The notes beneath the pieces are model-generated. The model was not told where the DNA came from and did no database searches. It saw only the letters and a list, made by a program, of their open reading frames with translations. The translations under genes were made by a program, and so were the position numbers. This document shows positions 1 to 5,884 of a DNA stretch of 18,803 bases, one piece after another (the stretch's first letter is position 1; each line of letters opens with the position of its first letter). The stretch comes from SIG598 sp045605025 (GTDB lineage: Bacteria > Bacillota > Clostridia > Oscillospirales > Acutalibacteraceae): the NCBI GenBank assembly GCA_045605025.1, contig JAZUPE010000095.1, forward strand, positions 1-18,803, written 5' to 3'.

Positions 1-94
1 TGTGCTTATCCGATTTCAGCCGTATCTTCCAACCGGTATACCGCAATCGCCTTGCTGCAGTCCGGATCAAACACGAACAACCTTCCGCAGGAAG
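1..94. repeat. 94-bp direct repeat, copy 1
   Basis: Bases 1-94 match bases 187-280 with no difference. The copies are separated by 92 bases of unrelated sequence. That spacer begins with aagtcgga (95-102) and carries its reverse complement tccgactt near its other end (171-178). The repeat starts at the window edge, so it may be longer. Confidence 0.9.
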
Positions 95-176
95 AAGTCG
101 GATCGTAGCCATGTCGTTCTGTGAGCCAAGGAGTTGATTTATGACATTGTCTTCCTAAGACCGCTTGGCCTCCGAC
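6..176 (-). pseudogene. Chimeric fragment carrying the duplicated 3' end of the zinc-ribbon gene
   Basis: On the minus strand this frame is open for 56 codons between two TAA stops and has no ATG, GTG or TTG start that I could find in frame. Its last 27 codons, beginning at CGRLFVFDPD, are identical to the end of the intact gene at 192-449, because bases 1-94 repeat bases 187-280 exactly. The upstream 28 or so codons (ending GYDPTSS) are unrelated to the intact gene. The equivalent of the second CPSC knuckle is changed, with only the last Cys kept. It reads as a leftover of a partial tandem duplication joined to other sequence. The repeat may continue left of the window, so the true extent is unknown. 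Confidence 0.5.
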
Positions 177-186
177 TTATAATTCA

Positions 187-280
187 TGTGCTTATCCGAT
201 TTCAGCCGTATCTTCCAACCGGTATACCGCAATCGCCTTGCTGCAGTCCGGATCAAACACGAACAACCTTCCGCAGGAAG
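187..280. repeat. 94-bp direct repeat, copy 2, inside the zinc-ribbon gene
   Basis: Second copy of the exact repeat at 1-94. It covers the stop codon and the last 27 or so codons of the minus-strand zinc-ribbon gene. Zero divergence over 94 bases implies a recent duplication, gene conversion, or an assembly artefact. Confidence 0.9.
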
Positions 281-449
281 GGCATTTCCAGACCTCATAG
301 GAGCGCATATCCCACAAACGCAGCATATCGAAATTCACGGATTCGTCTATCTCCGATGCACGACGGTCGGAAAACACGTTGTACACAATGTCGTTTGGAA
401 CCATACCGTTCCACATAACCTCTCCGCAGACACACTTTATTCTCGCCAT
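192..449 (-). CDS. Small zinc-ribbon-like protein (85 aa), function unknown
   Basis: The predicted 85-residue protein has two cysteine pairs, C6xC8 in KCVCGE near the N-terminus and C56xxC59 in KCPSCGR near the C-terminus. These could form one zinc site of the treble-clef or zinc-ribbon kind. The middle is charged and contains no membrane segment. The start at 449 is chosen because GGTGGAG lies a few bases upstream and a near-consensus promoter lies further up. Longer in-frame extensions upstream would run through the palindromic repeats at 609-832 and are unlikely to be translated. Small proteins of this sort are common in Clostridia and mostly uncharacterised. I do not recognise a named family, and the zinc role is inferred from the cysteines only. 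Confidence 0.65.
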   Translation of the reverse strand: MARIKCVCGEVMWNGMVPNDIVYNVFSDRRASEIDESVNFDMLRLWDMRSYEVWKCPSCGRLFVFDPDCSKAIAVYRLEDTAEIG

Positions 450-483
450 ATTCTCCACCCTTTCGCCCTTCCGTGATGAATTC

Positions 484-512
484 ATTATAGGAAACGCTGT
501 CTTTCGGGTCAA
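484..512 (-). promoter_or_regulatory. Promoter of the zinc-ribbon gene
   Basis: Read on the minus strand, TTGACC (512-507) is followed after 17 bases by a perfect TATAAT (489-484). The start codon lies about 35 bases downstream of the -10 box, with a GGTGGAG ribosome site between them. Spacing and sequence fit a sigma-A promoter well. Confidence 0.7.
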
Positions 513-608
513 CCTCGGAGAATCTGGTTTACGAAAAAGTGGTTCATCACAGGAGACAGCGCTCAAAGCAGCAGAGAGGCACGGTAACAGTCGCGCACTG
601 AGCCAAAA

Positions 609-697
609 GGTAATGGGGCACGTGAGCGTGATTTTCTCCGAAAATCCGAGCGGCCGCAGAGGCGCGTATGCGCCGTGTCGCTCGAAGCGACAGTGCC
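609..697. repeat. 90-bp palindrome-rich intergenic repeat, copy 1
   Basis: This block and 743-832 are close to 90% identical. Both contain ggcacgtgagcgtgatttt, then an inverted repeat around ggcgcgta(t/c)gcgcc, then tgtcgct-cga-agcgaca, a 7-bp hairpin in this copy. Reading frames across it in several phases give look-alike peptides in both copies, an expected by-product of the repeat and not evidence of coding. It looks like a dispersed REP-like intergenic element. Confidence 0.75.
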
Positions 698-742
698 GAA
701 CCAGCAACTTGCGGCTGCAGCAACTCCGCGCCAGACCAAACC

Positions 743-832
743 GGTAACGGGGCACGTGAGCGTGATTTTTCTCTGAAAATCCGAGCGACCGCAGAGGCGC
801 GTACGCGCCGTGTCGCTCGAAGCGGCAGTGCC
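743..832. repeat. 90-bp palindrome-rich intergenic repeat, copy 2
   Basis: Partner of 609-697 in the same orientation, 45 bp downstream of the end of copy 1. Here the central element is a perfect 14-bp palindrome, ggcgcgtacgcgcc. The second hairpin, tgtcgct-cga-agcggca, retains pairing through a G-U pair, so the change is compatible with conserved RNA structure. Confidence 0.75.
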
Positions 833-862
833 TGACCACCGGATGAGGAAAGCGCGTTTTTG

Positions 863-890
863 CTTACTTTTGAGCGCAAGCAAAAGTAAG
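863..890. repeat. Perfect 10-bp stem hairpin
   Basis: cttacttttg (863-872) and caaaagtaag (881-890) are exact reverse complements around an 8-base loop. It follows directly after the 90-bp repeats and may be part of the same intergenic element or a separate transcript-end hairpin. There is no T-run consistent with a classical terminator on the plus strand. Confidence 0.6.
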
Positions 891-1014
891 TGCCCTGCCG
901 GCATGAGGCAAAACCGGAAGTCAGCACCGCAAAAAAACAAGCGAAGTTACCTTCCCGAAAGCGTATTCATAGAGCGAAGAAAAAGAAGCGCGGAAAAAAT
1001 ATTCAATAACCCTC

Positions 1015-1071
1015 TTGACAAATAGTTCGGTACCGAAGTATAATACAATTGCTTCGGTACCGAACTATTTG
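1015..1071 (+). promoter_or_regulatory. marR-type promoter enclosed by a 20-bp inverted-repeat operator
   Basis: TTGACA (1015-1020) and TATAAT (1039-1044) are separated by 18 bases. The arms 1019-1038 and 1052-1071 are perfect 20-bp reverse complements, with the -10 box in the 13-base gap. Each arm also contains the self-complementary 12-mer ttcggtaccgaa. Two palindromic sites flanking the -10 of a gene for a MarR protein are the classic layout for autorepression. The site covers the spacer and the likely start point, so a bound dimer pair would block polymerase. Confidence 0.85.
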
Positions 1072-1247
1072 TTGCGCAGATTATTTCCGCTGACGGGCGG
1101 GAATGGTCTGCCTTGTGGATCGCAGCCGTATCGCCGTGGCCTGCGGGTCGCTCAGGGAAATGTCCACCGCCTGAATCGGACCTCTCGCAGCACTTGCGCA
1201 GCTCCTCCGGCGATACCGCTCCGCGGGAAAGGAGACTGATTTACACT

Positions 1248-1835
1248 ATGGAAAACAATAACATCAACAAGACCGGAAACGACCGTCCCGACGTGATCTT
1301 TGCCGTGATGAAGCTCATGCGCTCCATGCGCCGCCGTCCTCCCAGACCGGAGGAGGGGCTCTATCCGGGAATGGGTCGTCCGCTGGAGGTGCTGGCGGAG
1401 AACAACAATGTCTCCTCCCGTGAGCTGGCAGAACTGCTGGATATCCGTCCCTCCTCCCTGACCGAGCTGCTCAGTCGTCTGGAAAGTGAGGGCATGGTCG
1501 CCCGCACACCCGACGAAAATGACCGCCGTGTCTCCCGTGTTTCGCTTACCGATAAGGGCAGAGAGCTGGCGGAAAAGATGAAAGCCGAGCATGAACAGCG
1601 CAAGGCGCGCGCCAGTGCCTGCTTCACCGACGAGGAAGCCGGGCAGTTCTGTGCCCTGTGCGAGCGGCTGGGAGAGCATCTTCAGACCATCGCAAAAGAG
1701 GACGGCGAAGACTGCGGCGACGATGATTTCGTGCCGCACCATCACCACCATCACCACCACATGCACGATTTCCGTCATGGACCCAAGGGTGGTGCACGAC
1801 CCCACTGCTTCCCGCCCCGGGCACGCAAGCTGTAA
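1248..1835 (+). CDS. MarR-family transcriptional regulator with a C-terminal His-rich tail
   Basis: This 195-residue winged-helix regulator has recognition helices at about 56-80 (SSRELAELLDIRPSSLTELL), a wing near 81-100 with DENDRRVSRVSLTDKG typical of MarR, and flanking dimerisation helices. Residues 164-171 are eight consecutive histidines, followed by MHDFRH. With nearby Cys and Asp residues they could bind Ni, Zn or another metal; this is inference. The start at 1248 has AAAGGAG upstream, although its 13-base spacing is long. A TTG at 1113 is open in frame but lacks a ribosome site. The leader from the promoter is about 190 bases. The gene is likely autoregulated through the operator at 1019-1071. 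MarR proteins with such tails often sit before ABC exporter genes, but none follows here. Confidence 0.88.
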   Translation: MENNNINKTGNDRPDVIFAVMKLMRSMRRRPPRPEEGLYPGMGRPLEVLAENNNVSSRELAELLDIRPSSLTELLSRLESEGMVARTPDENDRRVSRVSLTDKGRELAEKMKAEHEQRKARASACFTDEEAGQFCALCERLGEHLQTIAKEDGEDCGDDDFVPHHHHHHHHMHDFRHGPKGGARPHCFPPRARKL

Positions 1836-1867
1836 GGCAGCGTCACAAGACGGGATAATTACCGCAT

Positions 1868-1912
1868 AAATCCGGCCGCCGCAGCGCACACCCGCCTGCG
1901 GCGGCCGGATTT
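1868..1912 (+). terminator. Terminator after the MarR gene
   Basis: A perfect 17-bp stem (1868-1884 with 1896-1912) around an 11-base loop lies 33 bp after the MarR stop. Its outer AAA/TTT pairs give a short U-tract at the 3' side. The stem is very GC-rich, and only a few T residues follow. Confidence 0.75.
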
Positions 1913-1929
1913 GTTCACAGTATATTCGG

Positions 1930-1957
1930 TTGACACACATCGGCTTTCGAATATAAT
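1930..1957 (+). promoter_or_regulatory. Promoter of the M14 peptidase gene
   Basis: TTGACA (1930-1935) is followed after 16 bases by TATAAT (1952-1957). A second overlapping TATAAT sits at 1957-1962. It lies about 70 bases before the start codon and after the MarR terminator, so the two genes are probably separate transcripts. No copy of the MarR operator is present. Confidence 0.75.
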
Positions 1958-2026
1958 ATAATCAGATCGCTATCGCCGCTTTTGGGCGGAATAACGGCAA
2001 TATCCCTCGGAAAAGGGAGGATTATA

Positions 2027-4048
2027 ATGCAGGACAATTTCGGTTCCCGGGGAATGAACGTGCGGGTCAGCCGCACCGGTGTTCCTCTGGAGCGCCGCTC
2101 AAAAACAATATTATTCATTGCGCTGGCAATGCTGCTTGTAATAATCAATCTGATGTTCGGTCTTTTTGATTCGGTAAGCGGCGGCTGCTTCCAGGTGCTG
2201 GAAATGGGCATCAGCGACGAATACATATCTGTATTCAAAGGTGACACCTATCAGCTCAGCGCCGATTCGCTCATAACTGGACAGGGTGAGGTCAGCTATG
2301 TCTGGGAAAGCTCTGATTCCGAGATGGTGCAGGTGGACGACAAGGGCTTGATAACCGGCTTGGGCGAGGGCAAGGCGGTGGTTACCGTCACCGAGGAGAA
2401 TTCCGGCAAAAAGATGACCTGTACCGTCACCGTAATGAAGCTTTCAGAAATGTCCGTGGAGCAGACAGAATATCTGTTGGGAGTAGGCGAGCCGGCTTCC
2501 ATCGCTGCCTTTGCGGGCAACGGCAACTCCATCGAATATACTTCTGCCAACCCTGCCATCGCTTCGGTTGACGCGGAGGGCAACATCACCGCCGTTTCCG
2601 CCGGCGATGTTGAGATTACCGTGTCCGGCTTCGGCTGCGAGGACAGAATCTGCACCGTGTCGGTGAAAAATGCACCGACTAAGATCAAGTTCGACAACTC
2701 CCTCGATATCTGCGTGGGCGAAACAAGACTGCTTACCGCCTCTACCGCAGAGGATGAGCATGCGGGCGGTTTCGAGATATCCTGTGACAGCGCGATAATC
2801 GAGATAGCAGAAGACGGCTCTATGACTGCGCTGTCTGAAGGAACCGCCACAGTAGTTGCTACCGCCTACAACGGGGTGACCGGTGAGGGTACCGTTACTG
2901 TGCGCGGTGCGCCAACCTCCATGAGTGCAGAACTGGGCGACAAAACCCTTTATACCGGCAATACAACCGAGGTGAAAGCAAAGGACAACACCGGTTTCTG
3001 CCGGCAGTATGTATACAACACCAGTGATCCCACCGTTGCCACTGTGGATAAAAATGGTGTGGTTACCGCTACCGGCAAGGGCGAAGCCACCATCACCTGC
3101 GAGACTTACAACGGTGTCAAGGACACCTGTAAGGTCAGCGTGGATGTAGTGGATTACACAAAGCCCTACACATCCAAGATGGTTGCCCGCAACTGTCAGG
3201 AACTGGCGGCAAAATATCCCGACCTTATCAAACTTGATACCATCGGCACAAGCACTTGCGGTACGGAGATAGTACTCGTAAAGATGGGTACCGGCGAAAA
3301 GAAGGCGCTGATTACCGGCGGCATCCATTCCCGTGAGGACATCACCGTCAACTACGTCATGCGCTGCATCGAGGAATACGCCGAGGCGTATTATTCCTCA
3401 TCCGGCAAATACGGCACCTTTAATCTGAACGAAATGCTCATGGAGTGGACGCTGTATATCGTTCCCGCAATGAATCCCGATGGCATTGACATTGCCAACG
3501 ACGGCATGATTCCACTTTACAAAAACGGTGTGCCGCTGACGGAGGAGGAGCTGTTCGACTACAAGAATACCTCCACCGGAGTCAACCTGAATCGTAATTT
3601 CCCCTTTGAGTGGGGTTATGATCATCCCGAAATCAACACCACCACACCGGACATCGACAGCTACGTTGGCAAGAGTGAAGCTTCAGAGCCGGAAACAAAG
3701 GCAATAATCAAGCTGTGTGAGGAAAATGAATTTGAATGGCTTTTCTCCTTCCACATCAAGGGCAACATGCTCTACTGGGCGGACAGCATTAACGAAAATG
3801 CCGAAAAAGCTGAACTGCTGTCCAACCGTCTGGTTGTCAACTGCAAGTTCAACCTCATGCGCAATTCCTCGGTGTCCGGAGCCAGCGGAGGCATGGAAAA
3901 CTGGTTCCGAAAGCAGTATAATAAGCCGGGCTTCTGTATCGAGCTTATGGAGGACAAATGGTCCAGCGAGGTCAACAAGTATTTTGAAAAGAAGGTCAAC
4001 TGGGCCAAGACCCGCTACGCCATTATTCTGGGCATGAGATACGGTTGA
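2027..4048 (+). CDS. Membrane-anchored M14-family zinc carboxypeptidase with four Ig-like (BIG2) domains
   Basis: The 673-residue protein has a short basic cytoplasmic N-terminus, one membrane segment at about 27-46, and then four BIG2-like repeats at roughly 58-137, 138-215, 216-294 and 295-373. Each repeat carries the typical 'vDxxGxitaxxxGxatitv' pattern. The C-terminal M14 domain spans about 378-673. Expected catalytic residues are present: zinc ligands H434 and E437 in HSRED, H576 in SFHIKG, substrate-binding R523 in LNRNFP, and general base E639 in CIELMED. The enzyme would therefore be active outside the cell, anchored to the membrane and reaching into the wall through the Ig stalk. 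Substrate could be wall peptides or dietary/host peptides and cannot be told from sequence. The start has GGGAGG six bases upstream. Confidence 0.9.
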   Translation: MQDNFGSRGMNVRVSRTGVPLERRSKTILFIALAMLLVIINLMFGLFDSVSGGCFQVLEMGISDEYISVFKGDTYQLSADSLITGQGEVSYVWESSDSEMVQVDDKGLITGLGEGKAVVTVTEENSGKKMTCTVTVMKLSEMSVEQTEYLLGVGEPASIAAFAGNGNSIEYTSANPAIASVDAEGNITAVSAGDVEITVSGFGCEDRICTVSVKNAPTKIKFDNSLDICVGETRLLTASTAEDEHAGGFEISCDSAIIEIAEDGSMTALSEGTATVVATAYNGVTGEGTVTVRGAPTSMSAELGDKTLYTGNTTEVKAKDNTGFCRQYVYNTSDPTVATVDKNGVVTATGKGEATITCETYNGVKDTCKVSVDVVDYTKPYTSKMVARNCQELAAKYPDLIKLDTIGTSTCGTEIVLVKMGTGEKKALITGGIHSREDITVNYVMRCIEEYAEAYYSSSGKYGTFNLNEMLMEWTLYIVPAMNPDGIDIANDGMIPLYKNGVPLTEEELFDYKNTSTGVNLNRNFPFEWGYDHPEINTTTPDIDSYVGKSEASEPETKAIIKLCEENEFEWLFSFHIKGNMLYWADSINENAEKAELLSNRLVVNCKFNLMRNSSVSGASGGMENWFRKQYNKPGFCIELMEDKWSSEVNKYFEKKVNWAKTRYAIILGMRYG

Positions 4049-4072
4049 TGACCTGATTTACTGACAACAAGC

Positions 4073-4108
4073 ACAGCCCCGTCCGGGAAATTCTCCGGAC
4101 GGGGCTGT
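4073..4108. terminator. Shared hairpin terminator between converging genes
   Basis: A perfect 14-bp stem (4073-4086 with 4095-4108) around an 8-base loop lies between the ends of the plus-strand peptidase gene and the minus-strand holin gene. T-runs are short on both sides. Position suggests bidirectional use. Confidence 0.75.
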
Positions 4109-4117
4109 CTGCTTATA

Positions 4118-4591
4118 TCAGGTTTTGCTGCGATCGGCGCTGTCAGCGCTGCTTTCGGTGTTGATGTCCGGAGCGCCGGAATCAGTTCTGCCCCTCAGCC
4201 GCTCAATGGCGGAACGGAGTGCGGCAGGAAGCGGTACTCCCATCAGTCCGAGATTTTCGATGATGGACAGCGCCTCGTTGGCGATGAGGGCATAGATAGT
4301 GCCCGAGCGCAGCACGCCGTCCAGTCCGCACAGCATATCCAGCCGCACGGCGACGATGACCACCAGCATCATTCCCGCCTTGCGGAATAGTCCCGTCAGA
4401 CCGGCACGACTGTCCAGTGTTCCGGTTACGGTGTGTTTAGAGCGATGAAACACCGCCGCCAGCACTATTCCCGCAAGGTAGTCGATGAGGATGAATACGC
4501 ACAGCGTGGTCATCGCACCGTCCCAGCCGCCGAAAATGGCGGACAGCACCACTCCTGCAGAAATCATCGCCGCTGTCCTCAGGATAGTCAT
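4118..4591 (-). CDS. Holin-family membrane protein (phage holin 4 / TcdE-like)
   Basis: The protein of about 157 residues has hydrophobic segments near residues 8-45, around MMLVVIVAV, and around TIYALIANEAL. Its tail is charged and hydrophilic. The pattern LIDYLAG...SRAGLTGLFRKAGMML followed by NEALSIIENLGLMGVPLP is characteristic of the Bacteriophage_holin_4 family, which includes TcdE. Such proteins form membrane lesions that release endolysins or toxins. The start ATG overlaps the stop of the endolysin gene by 4 bp, with GGGAGG upstream, so the two are translationally coupled. Endolysin before holin is the reverse of the commonest phage order. No capsid, tail or integrase gene is nearby. 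Confidence 0.82.
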   Translation of the reverse strand: MTILRTAAMISAGVVLSAIFGGWDGAMTTLCVFILIDYLAGIVLAAVFHRSKHTVTGTLDSRAGLTGLFRKAGMMLVVIVAVRLDMLCGLDGVLRSGTIYALIANEALSIIENLGLMGVPLPAALRSAIERLRGRTDSGAPDINTESSADSADRSKT

Positions 4592-5271
4592 GCCAGAACC
4601 TCCCTCAGCGCAGCACGGGTGGCGGGACCGGCGATACCGTCGGCATCCAGCAGCAGATCGCGCTGGAATTCCATGAGAGCCGCTTCGGTGGACGGGCCGA
4701 AATCTCCGTCCACAGCGCATTTGTAGCCGAACCTGTTGAGCGTCCACTGCACATATCGCACGCCGTCACCGGCAGAACCTCTGCGCAGGGTGGCGCTGCT
4801 CTGCCTGTAGGGGTTGAGCGGCTTTGTGCCGCCGTGTCCGGCAACGGGACGATCCGCGCCTCTGGTGTTGTGCCAGAAATATGCCTGCGGACGTACGTCG
4901 ACGTGGACAAACCGTCCGGCAGTGCCGTCGTAGCGTCCGATGCCGGAAAAGCCGGTCTCCTGGGCAAGCTTTGCCAGCTGTGCCGGAGACATTCCGGCGA
5001 CAACGATGTCCGCGGCCTTTCCCTTTGTGTTGAGATGAAACGACGATGACGCGCCGCCGACATCTCTGTTGTGAGAGGGACAGCGGTTGCCGCTGGTGAT
5101 TGTAACCGCCCTGCCGGCCAGCCGGCGGAGCATCTGCAGTTTGCGCGCAAGAGTGCTGTCAATACGGGTAACGGAGCATCTGCACCGCTTTCCTTTGCAG
5201 TCGAATTCGCCTGAGGAGAAGTTTTTGGTGACCGGAACCGGATTGTCCCTCCGGTAGCTGATAAGTGCCAT
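4588..5271 (-). CDS. Endolysin-like D,D/L,D-peptidase: M15 domain plus peptidoglycan-binding domain
   Basis: The 227-residue protein has an M15_3/VanY-like zinc peptidase domain at about 15-130 and a PG_binding_1 domain at about 162-225. The zinc-site pattern is visible: H79 in SSFHLNTKG, D88 in KAADIVV, and H123/D125 in FVHVDVRP. Such enzymes cut cross-linking peptides of peptidoglycan. There is no signal peptide, as expected for a lysin exported through a holin. The C-terminal repeat (GVRYVQWTLNRFGY...VDGDFGPSTEAAL) is a typical cell-wall anchor. The start at 5271 is preferred because a strong AAAGGAGG (minus strand of 5282-5289) lies 10 bases upstream. An upstream ATG at 5313 would place this ribosome site inside the gene. 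It forms a lysis pair with the overlapping holin gene. Confidence 0.87.
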   Translation of the reverse strand: MALISYRRDNPVPVTKNFSSGEFDCKGKRCRCSVTRIDSTLARKLQMLRRLAGRAVTITSGNRCPSHNRDVGGASSSFHLNTKGKAADIVVAGMSPAQLAKLAQETGFSGIGRYDGTAGRFVHVDVRPQAYFWHNTRGADRPVAGHGGTKPLNPYRQSSATLRRGSAGDGVRYVQWTLNRFGYKCAVDGDFGPSTEAALMEFQRDLLLDADGIAGPATRAALREVLA

Positions 5272-5365
5272 AAGCACCTGACCTCCTTTGTGTGCGGGCA
5301 GTCCCCGAATCATGCCCGCCGGAGCAAGTATACCGCTTCCGGCAGGCGCACCGCTGTCTGTCTGC

Positions 5366-5399
5366 GCGCACTGCTGTCAGAATAAGCGCACTGCTGTCA
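5366..5399. repeat. 14-bp direct repeats, 20-bp period, upstream of the endolysin gene
   Basis: gcgcactgctgtca occurs at 5366-5379 and again at 5386-5399. A 20-bp period puts both on the same DNA face. They lie about 95-130 bp upstream of the endolysin start and could be a regulator site. I could not find a clear promoter for the lysis pair. Confidence 0.5.
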
Positions 5400-5525
5400 T
5401 TGCCGCGTTGTGTTCATCTGCCGGTGCGCGGTCTGACCGGTTGAGCGAAAGCTCTCCGTGTCCGGCACGGAATAATCAATGCCGTCTCTCCGCGTGTTAA
5501 CATCACAACACGACACGTCCGGTCG

Positions 5526-5560
5526 CGGCGCAGCAGCAGCGCCGGATGTTTTGTTTTCTT
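5526..5560 (+). terminator. Possible terminator-like hairpin
   Basis: cggcgc (5526-5531) pairs with gcgccg (5539-5544) around the loop agcagca and is followed by gatgttttgttttctt. The structure resembles a weak intrinsic terminator on the plus strand, yet no plus-strand gene ends nearby. It may end a short unannotated RNA or be incidental. Confidence 0.35.
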
Positions 5561-5693
5561 AACTTTCCTTTAATTCCCTTTTCTTTGATTCCGTTTTATC
5601 TTCTTTTCTTTGGGGGGTTATTGTATACAGAAACGGGGGTTTCTGCTGCAATAACCCCCGTTTCCGTTGCAATAACCCGGGTTTCTGCTGCAG
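5547..5693. repeat. Polypyrimidine tract and interlocking G/C-run repeats
   Basis: Bases 5547-5611 are almost entirely T and C with recurring ttttcttt. They run into g5612-5617 and then repeated units. Within 5612-5693, gggggttattg (5613-5623) pairs with caataaccccc (5649-5659), while aaacggggg (5631-5639) pairs with cccccgttt (5655-5663). The two stems share the same C-run and exclude each other. gggtttctgctgca repeats at 5637-5650 and 5679-5692. The block is the main content of the 613-bp gap before the response regulator. Confidence 0.65.
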
Positions 5694-5838
5694 ATTGACG
5701 TCATAATGCACAAAGAAAACGGATCACGCGTCCGGCAGCACCCCGTGTTATTTCATTGGAATAATAAAATCAGGTTCGGATTATGCTTTTTTGCCAAATA
5801 TTCAAAAAAAGTTAATTTCCTTTGAAGCGAATATGTAT

Positions 5839-5844
5839 TATAAT
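5839..5844 (+). promoter_or_regulatory. -10 box upstream of the response regulator
   Basis: A perfect TATAAT at 5839-5844 lies 40 bases before the start codon. The expected -35 position (about 5816-5821) reads tttcct, a poor match, so the promoter may need an activator, perhaps the regulator itself. Confidence 0.45.
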
Positions 5845-5884
5845 ATGATGAAACAGCAAAACTACATAAGCAGAGGAGATAATG

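Larger units (their letters stand above)
450..1014. other. Gene-poor stretch between the zinc-ribbon gene and the MarR promoter
   Basis: This region holds the zinc-ribbon promoter, the two 90-bp repeats and the 10-bp hairpin. The open frames crossing it on either strand change content with the repeats and lack good ribosome sites. I find no convincing gene. From about 891 to 1014 I see no clear structure. Confidence 0.6.
5272..5884. other. Intergenic region between the lysis pair and the two-component genes
   Basis: This region of about 610 bases contains the 14-bp direct repeats, the weak hairpin, the polypyrimidine tract and the interlocking repeats, then the -10 box for the response regulator. 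The one modest open frame on the plus strand (about 5288-5500) lacks a ribosome site and sensible composition, and I do not call it a gene. A small RNA is possible but unproven. Confidence 0.5.

Noticed and set aside
379..927. Overlapping frames across the 90-bp repeats that give similar peptides in two phases
   Set aside because: The similarity comes from the DNA repeat itself. There is no start context, and the peptides change with the repeat copy.
1072..1247. A riboswitch in the long MarR leader
   Set aside because: I could not recognise a known riboswitch core or a terminator/antiterminator pair there. The long leader remains unexplained.
4118..5313. A complete prophage
   Set aside because: Only the lysin and holin are present. 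No integrase, capsid, tail or attachment site is seen in the window.
5288..5500. A 70-codon plus-strand gene upstream of the two-component system
   Set aside because: Cys/Arg/Ser-rich random-looking product, no ribosome site, and it overlaps the endolysin ribosome-site region.
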